The notes below the pieces were generated by a model that was given only the letters and a program-made list of their open reading frames with translations, did not search any database and had not been told where the DNA came from. From NCBI RefSeq assembly GCF_003478035.1, contig NZ_QUEP01000025.1, positions 1 to 30,279 on the forward strand: 30,279 bases of DNA, written 5' to 3'. The first letter of the stretch is position 1. Every line of letters starts with the position of its first letter. Shown piece by piece: positions 21,301-28,919 of this stretch. The position numbers and the translations under genes are program-made. This stretch comes from Clostridium sp. OF03-18AA. GTDB lineage: Bacteria; Bacillota; Clostridia; Lachnospirales; Lachnospiraceae.

Positions 21301-23658
21301 TTCGTCCGTGAAGTATTCCGTAACGCCTTCCGGGTCTACATAGTAGTCATCGGTCTGATTATCCCAGATCGCATACTCGCCATCCTCGGTATCAATCACT
21401 GCGAAACGGTCATAAACATCTTCCAACGGATCAGTTTTAGCTTCTTCGATAGCCTGTCGTTCCGCTTCTTCCTCCGGGCTGAGGTAGCGTCCCTTTCGTA
21501 TCAGACCGTCGATTCTCTGCACCACCTGCGCCCAGGACATCTGCAATTTATCGCAACCGCTCTTGGTGTAAGCAACACCCTTGGCATCGTGATCCTGACC
21601 GCTGTGCGTTGCACCAGAGCAGGCATGGGAATGACCACCGGTTCCGTATTCATGCTTCAGGAAGTCCATCTTTTCCTTGGCAGAATGATTCTCCTGCCAG
21701 TAGTTATAAATACGGGCTTTACCACCGGAAAAGCCGCTTCCACGGGTCAAGTCTGCATTGACTTCATCATCCGTAATGAACTGGCGGACAAGGGGCATCT
21801 GCATCATATCGGTCTGATACTCACGCAAAGGCATATTCAACTCATACAGCTGTTTCTGAATGAGATTCAGCTTGTGATAGTGAAAACGAAGCAGATCGGG
21901 ATTTTCCGCAAGGGTTTTTCTAAATTCCGAATACTGCTGTACCAAGGTTGCGTGGAAACGAGGGTCATCCAACTTTTCAGCCAAGTCTGCGGTTTCGTCA
22001 GGGAAACCACGAAACGGTTCCTGATGAAGAATTGCCAGATAGTTGCTGGAACGGGCTTCTTCACTCAAATCGTGATAAAGATGCCACAGGGATTCTGCCA
22101 ACTTCTGACGCTCATATCCGGATGCTTCTACCAGTTCCACATTAGTTGCGAACCGACCATTTTCAAGCAGTTCTCCAATGCGCTCGGCAACCGTTTCCCA
22201 AGAAACGATCTGCGCTCTGGGGCTGTCAATGGCAGAGGAACCTTTGGCAAGGTGGATACCGTCCTCGGCATACCACGCACAGATATTCCCGCTATCTTCT
22301 TTCAGACCATAGCCGCCGTGATAGACCTGCTTTAAGGTCTGAACGATTTCTTCCAACGGCTTCTGCTTCATATATTCCAGCGCTACGACTTTTCGGGCTT
22401 CATCGGTATTGCTACCAAGCAGAAGGAAGTGGTCGATTTCTTCCTGGGCAAAAGAAAAAGCAGAGGGCGTAAAGCTCTCTGCTCGGTCGATAAAACTGAT
22501 TTGTTCATTTTCGGAGAGGAAAAGGTTCAGACTCAGCTGTTGATAAGCTCCGTCATCACGACTTCCTCCGCCTGTGCTTTCAGGCTGTTCATGTGCTGCA
22601 CCCACGCCATCTGCTGCGTTTCCTTGTCCGGTGCGGGGCTGTCCTTCAGGTACTGCTCCATCAGAAACTCCACTCTGGCTTTCGCTGTTTCCTCGATCTC
22701 CCACAGGTGCGGGAACAGGCTCTCCGTCAGAATCATGTCGTTCAGGAGCATCGGATTGTTCTGTTCCAAAAATGCTCGACGCATCCTGCCGTACTTGCCC
22801 AGAGGTTTCTCTCCCTCGTTCTCCAACTGAAGGTTCGGAATCTGATAATCTCCGGCCTGTCTGTAAGTCATCTCGCTCATAATCTGTACTCCTTTCGGTA
22901 GCTTTAATCTGCTCATGTTCTCCAATCGCTTTTTCGATTTCCTGAAACATCCTTGTGCTGATGGCATTCACCGCAGTACCAAGGGCATTTACCGTCTGTC
23001 TGGTGTTAAAATCAAACACCTTCTGGAAATCCTCATGCTCGAAGTAGTTGTCGGGACTTTCCACGAACCGGCAATACATCGTATAGGATACGCTGTTTGC
23101 CACCGCATTTTTGAAAGCTACTTCGATGTTGAGTTCATCATACTCCTCAAGGAAGCTGTTGGCAACGATGTCGAGGAACTGCTTTTTGTAATCGTCCCAA
23201 TACTCAGCCGCCAGTGCGGATGCAATATCTTCAAGCTGTGCTTCCAGTACCCCGTCAGCGGCAACACCGAAGGTACGCTCCATCGCTTCCATGACATAGG
23301 AGCGGTTTTCAGGCGTCACCTCCCACGGTTTCAGTTCCGGGGAAGAACGGCGAACGCCGGTATCCGCCACATCAAACACATAGCGCAGATACGGTTTATC
23401 CCTGTTCATCACAAACAGAGCAATGCCGGTAGAGCCACGCTTTACATATCTGCGGTAATTTTCAGCGTTCCAGTCCTCATAGGGCTTGCAAAAGGTCGCA
23501 TTGGGGCGCTGAGCATAAATCATCACCTGTTCCGGATAGGTGAACTCATAGTTGCGGGACATCGTTCTCAAAAACGAAGTCCAGTTATCTGTGTTCGAGG
23601 TGATTTTCCCAATCGTTTCTTTTGCTAATCCGGAATAAAATCGCTCTTTTGCGTTCAT
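15328..23658 (-). CDS. Giant SNF2-type helicase / adenine-methylase-like protein of conjugative elements
   Basis: A single 2776-residue frame. Approximate parts in order: 1-130, LtrC/ArdC-like N-terminus (FTYPEQVMIYAQRPNA near 40-55); 255-380, disordered Ser/Gly/Glu/Gln-rich linker that overlaps tnpV in another frame; about 380-1200, mostly uncharacterised polyvalent region; about 1230-1420, N6-adenine methylase-like fold with motif I ILEPAMGIGNFFG (near 1290) and GNVPFGNY (near 1353) as an NPPY-like catalytic motif; about 1940-2480, SF2/SNF2 helicase with HEVGAGKT (near 1964), VDESH (near 2126), a GTPVSNS motif and QRNGRIIRQGN (near 2460); then a coiled coil and the tail ERPSVLADLKSK. Likely acts on transferred DNA, perhaps to modify or protect it; this is inference. 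No frameshift is seen. The stop overlaps mobC. Confidence 0.9.
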   Translation of the reverse strand: MNAKERFYSGLAKETIGKITSNTDNWTSFLRTMSRNYEFTYPEQVMIYAQRPNATFCKPYEDWNAENYRRYVKRGSTGIALFVMNRDKPYLRYVFDVADTGVRRSSPELKPWEVTPENRSYVMEAMERTFGVAADGVLEAQLEDIASALAAEYWDDYKKQFLDIVANSFLEEYDELNIEVAFKNAVANSVSYTMYCRFVESPDNYFEHEDFQKVFDFNTRQTVNALGTAVNAISTRMFQEIEKAIGEHEQIKATERSTDYERDDLQTGRRLSDSEPSVGERGRETSGQVRQDASSIFGTEQSDAPERHDSDGEPVPAPVGDRGNSESQSGVSDGAVPEGQPRTGQGNAADGVGAAHEQPESTGGGSRDDGAYQQLSLNLFLSENEQISFIDRAESFTPSAFSFAQEEIDHFLLLGSNTDEARKVVALEYMKQKPLEEIVQTLKQVYHGGYGLKEDSGNICAWYAEDGIHLAKGSSAIDSPRAQIVSWETVAERIGELLENGRFATNVELVEASGYERQKLAESLWHLYHDLSEEARSSNYLAILHQEPFRGFPDETADLAEKLDDPRFHATLVQQYSEFRKTLAENPDLLRFHYHKLNLIQKQLYELNMPLREYQTDMMQMPLVRQFITDDEVNADLTRGSGFSGGKARIYNYWQENHSAKEKMDFLKHEYGTGGHSHACSGATHSGQDHDAKGVAYTKSGCDKLQMSWAQVVQRIDGLIRKGRYLSPEEEAERQAIEEAKTDPLEDVYDRFAVIDTEDGEYAIWDNQTDDYYVDPEGVTEYFTDEWLANDYLEEVRQSVAAMESVQPEAPVAEPAEVVEASASEEPKWNYQVGDTVYLDDTAFRVEQITDREVQLRDPTLAYPIFRAENRENFERMLSQDERNHAVRVDAQTEEKPVTEDFLGKTEPRDYTPEYQLLDRLRMDCEYFLGAGQHSEKHLWAGNRHAQIAKMRELYEMIPDKPEWLTPEMINSYEERMAPRYLVAAYHHFENGFDDKLDYYTLEEAEKAAQGYVDGTMEDDGFKYDGAAVYDQQEHKCIRIYGDYPDEKAHAQVRASAEPEQQEPEHFIDHFYVAEDIQKRGALDIKEYSSFDDALRAYYALPDTQRKALGAMNTRDLPGSLDFVQCVDGKDTIIQDYAQVDGWQNAEVMDIIAQLEQSITTREIPPVPAVNFHITDDNIGEGGPKQKFARNIAAIETLFKLESENRNATTEEQEILSNYVGWGGLADAFDPDKGNWAKEYQTLKNLLSEDEYAAARASTLNAHYTSPTVIRSIYDAVGQMGFETGNILEPAMGIGNFFGMLPPEMQSSRLYGVELDSITGRIAQKLYPNAEIKVAGFETTDRRDFYDLAVGNVPFGNYKVSDKPYDKLGFSIHNYFFAKALDQVRPGGVVAFVTSRYTMDSKNSDARRYMAQRAELLGAIRLPNDAFKKNAGTEVVSDILFLQKRDHPIDIVPEWVNLDRTEEGHTMNSYFVAHPEMVLGDTVEESTAYGMDITVRPIEGMELSELLKEAVSHIQGTYQAVELPEADKGKEIETIPATPDVKNFSYTVVDGNVYFRENSLMRRVDLNEKAKDRVMGMVELRGIVNELIEYQLEDYPDEMITQKQAELNDAYDAFAAKNGLINNRANGQAFADDSSYYLLCSLENVDEDGNLKSKADMFTKRTIKPERRVTSVDTPSEALAISIGERGKVDLPFMAQLLGTPGEYDAIQAELRGVIFKDPMAPDAVEVGWQTADDYLSGDVRSKLRVAQMAADRDSSFHINVEALQKAQPKDLDASEIDVRLGATWIDADYIQQFMEETFETPYYLRRSIEVKFSELTAEWRINGKSSPNYNDVAAYVTYGTERANAYRILEETLNLKDIRIYDTIEDADGKQKRVLNKKETTLAQQKQQAIKDAFRDWIWRDPHRRETLSTKYNELFNSTRPREYDGSHIRFGGMNPDITLREHQRNAIAHVLYGGNTLLAHEVGAGKTFEMAASAMESKRLGLSQKSLFVVPNHLTLQWANEFLHLYPSAKLLVATKKDFETANRKKFCARIATGDYDAVIIGHSQFEKIPLSAERQERQLREQIDEIEGAIAELKWQRGENFTIKQMEKTRKSLEARLDKLLAADKKDDVITFEQLGVDRLFVDESHAFKNLFLYTKMRNVAGLSTSEAQKSSDMFMKCRYMDELTGGRGVIFATGTPVSNSMTELYTVMRYLQYSTLQQKNLTHFDSWASTFGETTTAIELAPEGTGYRARTRFAKFFNLPELMNMFKEVADIKTSDQLHLPVPEAKFETVVVQPSEYQKDMVASLSERAADVHAGIVDPSVDNMLKITSDGRKLGLDQRLMNTLLPDDPDSKLNACVGNILRIWQDGQADKLTQLVFCDLSTPKNDGTFNVYDDVKTKLIANGVPAEEVAFIHDADTEAKKKDLFAKVRTGQVRVLLGSTQKMGAGTNVQDKLVAVHHLDVGWRPSDMTQRNGRIIRQGNRNKEVQVYQYVTEGTFDAYLYQTLENKQKFISQIMTSKSPVRSCDDVDEQALSYAEIKALCAGNPLIKEKMDLDIDVARLKVLKADHQSQQYRMEDKLLKYFPAEIEKQTGYIHGFEADIKTVEAHPQIADGFCGMEIMGKAYTEKADAGEILLAACKDTKSADPVPLGSYRGFQMELSFDSFRNEFDVTLKGAVSHRVALGTDARGNITRLDNALAGILERLERANEQLNNLYNQQEAAKAEVGKPFPQEAELTAKSQRLAELDAALNMEDSVENRDERSESERPSVLADLKSKAEHIPPAKYSETREEVL
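22533..22880 (-). CDS. tnpV: TnpV-family protein encoded in another frame inside the giant gene
   Basis: This 115-residue frame starts at 22880 (MSEMTYRQAGDYQIPNLQLE) with AAAGGAG 8 nt upstream. It carries the TnpV pattern as I recall it: YRQxGDYxIPNL, then LGKYGRMRR near residue 30, and a C-terminal QMAWVQHMNSLKAQAEEVVM. TnpV is known from Tn4451-type elements; its function is not established. It lies wholly within, and out of frame with, residues about 259-375 of the giant protein. That part of the giant protein is low-complexity, which suggests that tnpV is the constrained frame and the giant protein's linker is overprinted on it. Confidence 0.75.
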   Translation of the reverse strand: MSEMTYRQAGDYQIPNLQLENEGEKPLGKYGRMRRAFLEQNNPMLLNDMILTESLFPHLWEIEETAKARVEFLMEQYLKDSPAPDKETQQMAWVQHMNSLKAQAEEVVMTELINS

Positions 23659-23676
23659 TGTATCCCTCCAATCCTA

Positions 23677-23883
23677 TCAATCCGGATAAAGGTTCAGCTT
23701 CTCAAAGGCGGCATCGTCCATGGCTGAAACTTTACGGAGAACCGAGTCTGCCAAAGCAAAAAGCTCTGACTCGTCCTCCGAAAGCTGTTCCTTCATCAGT
23801 GTCAGTGCTTCACACAGCCCTGACCTTGTGCCAGGGCTGTAAAGCATCATCATGTTCCGCTCATCCTGTGTGAAATCCATCAT
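23677..23883 (-). CDS. Transposon-transfer assisting family protein
   Basis: The 68-residue acidic, helical protein (MMDFTQDERNMMMLYSPGTRSGLCEALTLM...) resembles the short transfer-assisting proteins found beside the giant helicase in Tn1549-like elements. Its ATG overlaps the stop of the YodL gene (ATGA), and GGGAG lies just before it, so translation is coupled. It ends 18 bases before the start of the giant gene. A role in transfer is known only by family name and position. No motif beyond the family pattern is visible. Confidence 0.75.
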   Translation of the reverse strand: MMDFTQDERNMMMLYSPGTRSGLCEALTLMKEQLSEDESELFALADSVLRKVSAMDDAAFEKLNLYPD

Positions 23884-24476
23884 TCAATCTCCCTTTCCGG
23901 GTGGCTCTTGGGCGGCTTATGGGAAACATCCGGCACGGGCTTTTCCTTTAACTGCTCCAACACCGAAGGACGTTCCTCTAATCCGGACGCTTTTCCGTTA
24001 TTGATGATACCGTCAATCATCCCATAATCATCTTCCATTGCCATCTCTGCGTTTTTCAGGTAGTTTTCGGACTTCATAAAGTTTTCCAGCTTCTGAAACC
24101 CAACAGAATCTACATAGTGAAAGGATACCTCACCGACTACCTTTAAGGCTACGATGTCGCTGACCGACATACTGTGACCACGGAAATCATCCGGGTGGTC
24201 AATATTGAACTTTACATACAAATCTTCCAGCTGCCGATTCACATCCTCGGACATAGAAATGGAGCCATGATAGACCACCTCGTAACGGTCAATCTCAGGC
24301 TCCATTTCTTTCTTCTGAAGGTAGCTGTAATTTGCAAACATGAGCGGGATATTATCGTCTACATCTTCCCGCAGCTGAAGAATCGCATAGGAATCCGTGG
24401 GGCTTTCCAGAAAAGCAACCATTCTGTCATCCGGGGTGGTATTTCCGTGAACATCATCCCATTTTTCGTTTTTCAT
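23880..24476 (-). CDS. YodL and DUF4316-type domain protein
   Basis: From the start at 24476 (MKNEKWDDVHG; GGAGG 8 nt upstream) the product has 198 residues. Residues about 20-120 match the YodL domain pattern (DSYAILQLR ... RYEVVYHGSI ... LEDLYVKFNIDHPDDFRGHSMSVSDIV). It continues into NYLKNAEMAMEDDYGMIDGIINNG, which I associate with DUF4316. The tail ERPSVLEQLKEK recurs at the ends of two neighbouring proteins. The function of these domains is not known; they are widespread in conjugative elements of Firmicutes. It is 13 bases downstream of the preceding gene and overlaps the next by 4, as part of the topB-to-mobC operon. Confidence 0.82.
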   Translation of the reverse strand: MKNEKWDDVHGNTTPDDRMVAFLESPTDSYAILQLREDVDDNIPLMFANYSYLQKKEMEPEIDRYEVVYHGSISMSEDVNRQLEDLYVKFNIDHPDDFRGHSMSVSDIVALKVVGEVSFHYVDSVGFQKLENFMKSENYLKNAEMAMEDDYGMIDGIINNGKASGLEERPSVLEQLKEKPVPDVSHKPPKSHPEREIE

Positions 24477-24489
24477 ATCCGTGTCCTCC

Positions 24490-25335
24490 TTATCGTTCAG
24501 GCTCTTTGCGTTTGGGAGAGGGACTGGCAGGCGCAGCTTTTTCTGCGGCCTGTGCCAGTTTTTCCATGACCGACTCACGCTTCGGAGAGTCGAGCTTATC
24601 CAGCTGACTTTTCAGCACTTTGGCAACCTCAACCGCAGTTTCCTCACGGGCTTCTTCAATGGCTGTATTCAGGAACTCACGATACGGAGCCGTATTACCA
24701 GCGGCAAGATCTGCCTTGATTTCTTGGATATGCGCCTGCACATCATCGACCTGATCCATATATTCATAGGGGTCGAAGTTCTCTGCAAAACGGTCGAGCT
24801 TAAAAGCAAGCTCAGCGATAGGGTCATTGACCACCACCGCCTGTCTGCCGACTTCAAAAGCCTGCTCCATGACATCCTCATAGAACATTGCCCGCAGTTC
24901 CCGGCGCTCCAGCCCGAAGGATTCCAGAATATCCCGGCGGACTTCGAGCATGGACAGTTCAGGGTTATCAACCTGACCGCCATCAATCTCGTTGTAGTTT
25001 TCATCCAACAGGGTGTAGTCGTAACCATCTTCGCAGGTCTGCACCGCAAGGATTCTATCCTTTCCGACCTTCCATGCGGCTTCATCGCCCATAATCTCAG
25101 GCTCCGGCATATAGCTTGCGCCGTTGCGCTCCATAATTTCTGCAAACTGGCAGATATGAAACACATTGTATCCGATCTGCGTATGATACTCGTCAATGAA
25201 GGTGCAGGGCTTCACAACCATTTCATCCGGGTAGTGAATCTGCACACAGCTGCCATCGGGGATATGAAACAAATCCTTATAATGGCTGTCGATAAATCGG
25301 ATTTCCTTACCATCCGGGTTGTACTCATTTGTCAT
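24490..25335 (-). CDS. Conserved conjugative-element protein of unknown function
   Basis: The 281-residue acidic protein starts with ATG overlapping the topB stop (ATGA). Residues 1-80 form a compact region with FIDSHYKDLFHIPDGSCV and YNVFHICQFAEIMERNG; the rest is helical and Glu-rich (about 125-250). It ends in a region with the RESVMEKL variant of the shared C-terminal motif and a Lys/Pro-rich tail. I recognise it as a regular neighbour of topB in this ICE class but cannot name a domain with confidence. It lacks signal peptide, membrane helix and enzyme motif. Confidence 0.7.
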   Translation of the reverse strand: MTNEYNPDGKEIRFIDSHYKDLFHIPDGSCVQIHYPDEMVVKPCTFIDEYHTQIGYNVFHICQFAEIMERNGASYMPEPEIMGDEAAWKVGKDRILAVQTCEDGYDYTLLDENYNEIDGGQVDNPELSMLEVRRDILESFGLERRELRAMFYEDVMEQAFEVGRQAVVVNDPIAELAFKLDRFAENFDPYEYMDQVDDVQAHIQEIKADLAAGNTAPYREFLNTAIEEAREETAVEVAKVLKSQLDKLDSPKRESVMEKLAQAAEKAAPASPSPKRKEPER

Positions 25336-27407
25336 TTGCGCTTTCCTCCATTTTCAAATTCCATACTGAACTTCGTTTTGCCATCATCTGATACCTCCAT
25401 AAAGACGGTGGCATCAAAGGTGTTGCCCGTTCTTTCGGACTTGCAATTCTTGAGCTTTACCTTGCCGGAACCAAGCAATTTCTGCGCCGTGGCAGAAGTC
25501 ATGCTCTTGCCGATGCTCGCAAAGTAGCGATTGTTTTTCCAGAGGGCAAATTTGCAAGCTCTGTTGGAACAGAAAAATGCCTTGGCTTTGTCCTCTACAG
25601 CACTGCCGCAGAGCGGGCATTTGCCGATAGAATTGGCTTCTTTCGACATCATAACCTCGGAATCACGGATTACTTCATAGTTCTGAATCAGACCGGCAAT
25701 CACATCTTTGATCTCGTCCATAAAGTCCTCGCTGGCATATTCGCCTTTCTCAATGAGCAACAATTTTTCTTCCCAATCCGCCGTCATGGATGGGGACTGA
25801 ATCTGTTCCGGCATGACTGTTACCAGAGCCGTACCCTTGTGGGTCGGAATCAGGTGTTTGGTTTTCTTATCACCCTTACGCTCCAGAAAACCGATGCGAA
25901 CCAGCTTCTCAATGATACCGGCACGGGTCGCAGGCGTTCCCAAACCTTTGCGCTCCACCTCATCAGGCATTTCGTCCGCACCGGCAGTTTCCATAGCAGA
26001 AAGCAGAGTATCCTCGGTAAAGTGTTTAGGGGGAGATGTTTTCCCTTCCTTGATTTCCGTGCCGCTGACGGTCATTTCGTCACCAACGGAAACAGAAGGG
26101 AGTGTCTGCACGTTTTCGTCGGATTTTGTCGAATCATTTTTCTGAACCAGAGCTTTCCATCCATCCTGCACAACAGTTTTGCCTTTGGTGGAAAACACGG
26201 TACCGCCACAGTCCAGCTCAATAACTGTCTCTGCGTATCGGTGCGGATCGCCAACAGCTACGCACAACCGATTCGAGATCAGTTGCAAAATTGCAAGTTC
26301 ACCCTTGGGAAGTTCGCTCAGATTGCATTTCTGCAATTCTCTGGTCGGAATGATGGCATGGTGATCTGTGACCTTTTTGTTATTCACAACCTGCTCTGCA
26401 TGAACTGGTATGTTATCCACATCCTCCACGGGGAATGTGTGGAAAGCCAGCTTTACGAGGTCGGTCAGGCTATGTGCCATATCTTCCGTCAGAAACCTGC
26501 TGTCGGTACGGGGATAAGTGACCAGTTTCTTTTCATAGAGGTTCTGCGTGTAGTCCAAGGTCTGCTGTGCCGTGTAGCCAAGCACACGGTTGGCTTCTCT
26601 CTGTAAACTGGTCAGGTCATAGAGCGCAGGCGGCTTTTCTGTTTTCTCCTTACATTCAGCTTTCTGAACGATTGCCACCGAACAGCTTTGTTTGACAGCT
26701 TCGGCTGCTGCCTTGGTTTTGAAGCGTTCGCTTGCAGCCGTAAAACCATCCAATCCAATCTGAACTGTGTAGAACAGTTCAGGCTTGAATGCGGAAATGG
26801 CAGCTTCTCGCATAACAGCCATAGCAAGGGTAGGGGTCATAACACGACCAACATTCAGGGTCTGCCCGTAAAGGGTCGAAAAAAGTCGAGTAGCGTTAAT
26901 ACCAACAATCCAGTCGGCTCGTTCTCGACACAGTGCTGCTTCATACAAAGCATCATATTCCGTTCCAGACCTGAGATTTTCAAAGCCCTCCTTGATTGCT
27001 ACATCTTCCATCGAGGAAATCCAAAGCCGCTCAAACGGCTTTCTGCACCCGGCTTTGTGGTACACCAACCGAAAGATCAGCTCGCCCTCACGACCGGCAT
27101 CTGTTGCACACACAAGACTCGCAACATCTTCTCTGGCCATGAGCTTTTTCAGAATCCCAAACTGTTTTTTCGTACCGGCAGAAACCTCATACTGCCAGTC
27201 CATCGGGAAGATAGGAAGGTCTGCATAAGCCCATTTGCTGTACTTCGCATCATAGACTTCCGGCTGTGCCAGCTCCACCAAATGCCCTACACACCAGCTG
27301 ACCACATATCCGTTTCCCTCTAAGTAGCCATCCTCACGCTTGGCAGCACCTAACACTTTGGCAATACTCTGTGCAACCGAAGGCTTTTCAGCCAAAACTA
27401 ATTTCAT
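25332..27407 (-). CDS. topB: DNA topoisomerase III, type IA
   Basis: The 691-residue enzyme relaxes and decatenates single-stranded regions of DNA, probably during processing of the transferred strand. The Toprim domain has LVLAEKPSVAQSIA with E6-E8 at the start and CATDAGREGE near 105. The catalytic tyrosine is about Y298 in VTYPRTDSRFL. A C-terminal zinc-ribbon-like segment CPLCGS...CSNRACKFALWKNN follows (about 600-635). The start at 27407 (MKLVLAEKPS) is 9 nt after GGAG; an ATG two codons earlier is too close to that site. It heads an operon with three ATGA/TAATG overlaps. A terminator-like hairpin stands upstream. Confidence 0.95.
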   Translation of the reverse strand: MKLVLAEKPSVAQSIAKVLGAAKREDGYLEGNGYVVSWCVGHLVELAQPEVYDAKYSKWAYADLPIFPMDWQYEVSAGTKKQFGILKKLMAREDVASLVCATDAGREGELIFRLVYHKAGCRKPFERLWISSMEDVAIKEGFENLRSGTEYDALYEAALCRERADWIVGINATRLFSTLYGQTLNVGRVMTPTLAMAVMREAAISAFKPELFYTVQIGLDGFTAASERFKTKAAAEAVKQSCSVAIVQKAECKEKTEKPPALYDLTSLQREANRVLGYTAQQTLDYTQNLYEKKLVTYPRTDSRFLTEDMAHSLTDLVKLAFHTFPVEDVDNIPVHAEQVVNNKKVTDHHAIIPTRELQKCNLSELPKGELAILQLISNRLCVAVGDPHRYAETVIELDCGGTVFSTKGKTVVQDGWKALVQKNDSTKSDENVQTLPSVSVGDEMTVSGTEIKEGKTSPPKHFTEDTLLSAMETAGADEMPDEVERKGLGTPATRAGIIEKLVRIGFLERKGDKKTKHLIPTHKGTALVTVMPEQIQSPSMTADWEEKLLLIEKGEYASEDFMDEIKDVIAGLIQNYEVIRDSEVMMSKEANSIGKCPLCGSAVEDKAKAFFCSNRACKFALWKNNRYFASIGKSMTSATAQKLLGSGKVKLKNCKSERTGNTFDATVFMEVSDDGKTKFSMEFENGGKRK

Positions 27408-27427
27408 TTGCATCTGCTCCTTTCACA

Positions 27428-27465
27428 AAAAAATAAGCAGCCACACACCGTAGTGCATGACTGCT
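27428..27465 (-). terminator. Hairpin upstream of topB
   Basis: AGCAGCCACACAC (27436-27448) pairs with GTGCATGACTGCT (27453-27465), with G-U pairs and one mismatch. On the minus strand it is followed by TTATTTTTTTGTG and then the topB ribosome binding site. TTTTTACATAG lies just before the stem. Confidence 0.75.
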
Positions 27466-27529
27466 ATGTAAAAAGTTCGGAAAGGATTTTTGCAACCTGA
27501 TACAATTTTCTGTTCTACAATCTCCGTCA

Positions 27530-27577
27530 TAATAAAAATATCTCCATCATTTCAAAAGAGAATGACGGAGATATTTC
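27530..27577. terminator. Terminator of the AAA ATPase gene
   Basis: AAATATCTCCATCATT and AATGACGGAGATATTT pair along 16 positions with one mismatch or G-U. On the minus strand it is followed by TTTTTATT. It ends the 27585-28781 gene. Confidence 0.88.
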
Positions 27578-27584
27578 ACCTTGC

Positions 27585-28781
27585 TTATTCTTGTAGCAAC
27601 CAATCGGCTATATCGTGAATTTCGATTCCTTCATAGCTATATTGGGGATGTTTGGTTCTGGCAATAATCATTTTCGGATAAGCGTCTCGAATCTGAAGCA
27701 GAGGAGAGCATTCTCTCTCAAATGTTTCCTGCCCGGAAATGTTGTCGCTGACCTGAATATAAATCTTTTCGCTACCTCTCTGAGCAACAAAGTCGATTTC
27801 CTTTTGATAGAGCTTGCCGACATAGACATCATATCCACGGCGAAGAAGCTCGATACAAACAACGTTTTCATATACTCTGCCATAGTCTATATTTCTGCTT
27901 CCCAGTATTGCATATCGAATACCGCTGTCACACAAATAGAACTTTTCAGAGCTTTCAAGGTATTTCTTACCTCGGATGTCATATCTCTTAATATCATAAA
28001 ATACAAAAGCATTGCACAAATACTTAATGTACTTGCCGACGGTTACATGATTGGTTGGAGTCTCATTTGCTGTCAGTAGCTGACTGACCTTATTCGGAGA
28101 AGTCAGGTTGCTGATATTATCCATAAGGAACTCGCTCAGACGTTGTAAAACCAAAGTGTCCGGGAGAGTATATTTCTGTACCAAATCCCTTGTAACAATC
28201 GTTTCGTAGACCTCTTTGATATAGTTTGTTCTGTCTTTTTCGGTTCTATAAGCATAGGAACCTGCTAAACCGCCCTTGATAGCGTACTCATCAAAGAGCT
28301 TATCTTTGTCACTAATATCATCATAATACTGGCAATATTCCTGGAAGCTGAAAGGAAACACATGAATTTCAATATAGCGTCCGGTAAACAGAGTTGCCAG
28401 ATCTGCACTCAACAGGAAAGCATTAGAGCCTGTTACATAGATGTCGTATTTTCCCTTAGAGTACAGGCTATTGATTGCCAACTCAAACTTGGGACACATC
28501 TGAACCTCGTCTACAAACAGGTAGTTCGTTTTTCCTTCCTGATAATGTTCTTCCACATAGGCGTGTAAGGCATGGTATTCCTTGATTTCTTCATACGCCA
28601 AATCCATGAAGTCGATGAAGATAATATTGATGTTTTCAAAATTGCTTTTCAGATACGCAATATACGCCTGCATCAATTTGGACTTACCAGATCGACGAAT
28701 GCCCGTGATGATCTTGATGTCAGGAGTACCATTCAGTTCAATGATTCTATCGAGATATTTTGCTCTCGTGATTGTTTTCAT
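27585..28781 (-). CDS. AAA-family ATPase with DUF4143-type C-terminus
   Basis: The 398-residue ATPase has Walker A GIRRSGKS at 27-34, Walker B YLFVDEVQ at 87-94, a sensor-like VTGSN at 116-120, an arginine in FTGRYIEI near 135 and the C-terminal EIDFVAQRG segment characteristic of the AAA_14/DUF4143 family. The EIDFVAQ part resembles PD-(D/E)XK folds. The start at 28781 (MKTITRAKYL) lies downstream of a good promoter; an alternative start at 28817 (MKKLQF) has a poorer site. Family members are widespread and of unsettled function. It has its own promoter and terminator and separates genes that are usually adjacent (DUF4366 and topB), so it appears to be a recent cargo insertion. Confidence 0.85.
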   Translation of the reverse strand: MKTITRAKYLDRIIELNGTPDIKIITGIRRSGKSKLMQAYIAYLKSNFENINIIFIDFMDLAYEEIKEYHALHAYVEEHYQEGKTNYLFVDEVQMCPKFELAINSLYSKGKYDIYVTGSNAFLLSADLATLFTGRYIEIHVFPFSFQEYCQYYDDISDKDKLFDEYAIKGGLAGSYAYRTEKDRTNYIKEVYETIVTRDLVQKYTLPDTLVLQRLSEFLMDNISNLTSPNKVSQLLTANETPTNHVTVGKYIKYLCNAFVFYDIKRYDIRGKKYLESSEKFYLCDSGIRYAILGSRNIDYGRVYENVVCIELLRRGYDVYVGKLYQKEIDFVAQRGSEKIYIQVSDNISGQETFERECSPLLQIRDAYPKMIIARTKHPQYSYEGIEIHDIADWLLQE

Positions 28782-28841
28782 ATAGTCACCCGCTTTCAAA
28801 AATTGAAGTTTTTTCATTTCTCGAAACCGCTTCGCTGTACT

Positions 28842-28871
28842 TATTATACTGTCTGCTAATAGTATATGCAA
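28842..28871 (-). promoter_or_regulatory. Promoter of the AAA ATPase gene
   Basis: On the minus strand TTGCAT (28871-28866) and TATAAT (28847-28842) have an 18-bp spacer. Transcription would start near 28835, which rules out the longer reading of the ATPase from 28871. Confidence 0.7.
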
Positions 28872-28919
28872 GATGTCACTTTCAAAAACGCAAATTTTTT
28901 TATTTTTTGAAAGCGGAAA

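Noticed and set aside
20983..22335. A 450-codon open frame on the plus strand
   Set aside because: It is antisense to the giant gene with the same composition bias and lacks recognisable motifs.
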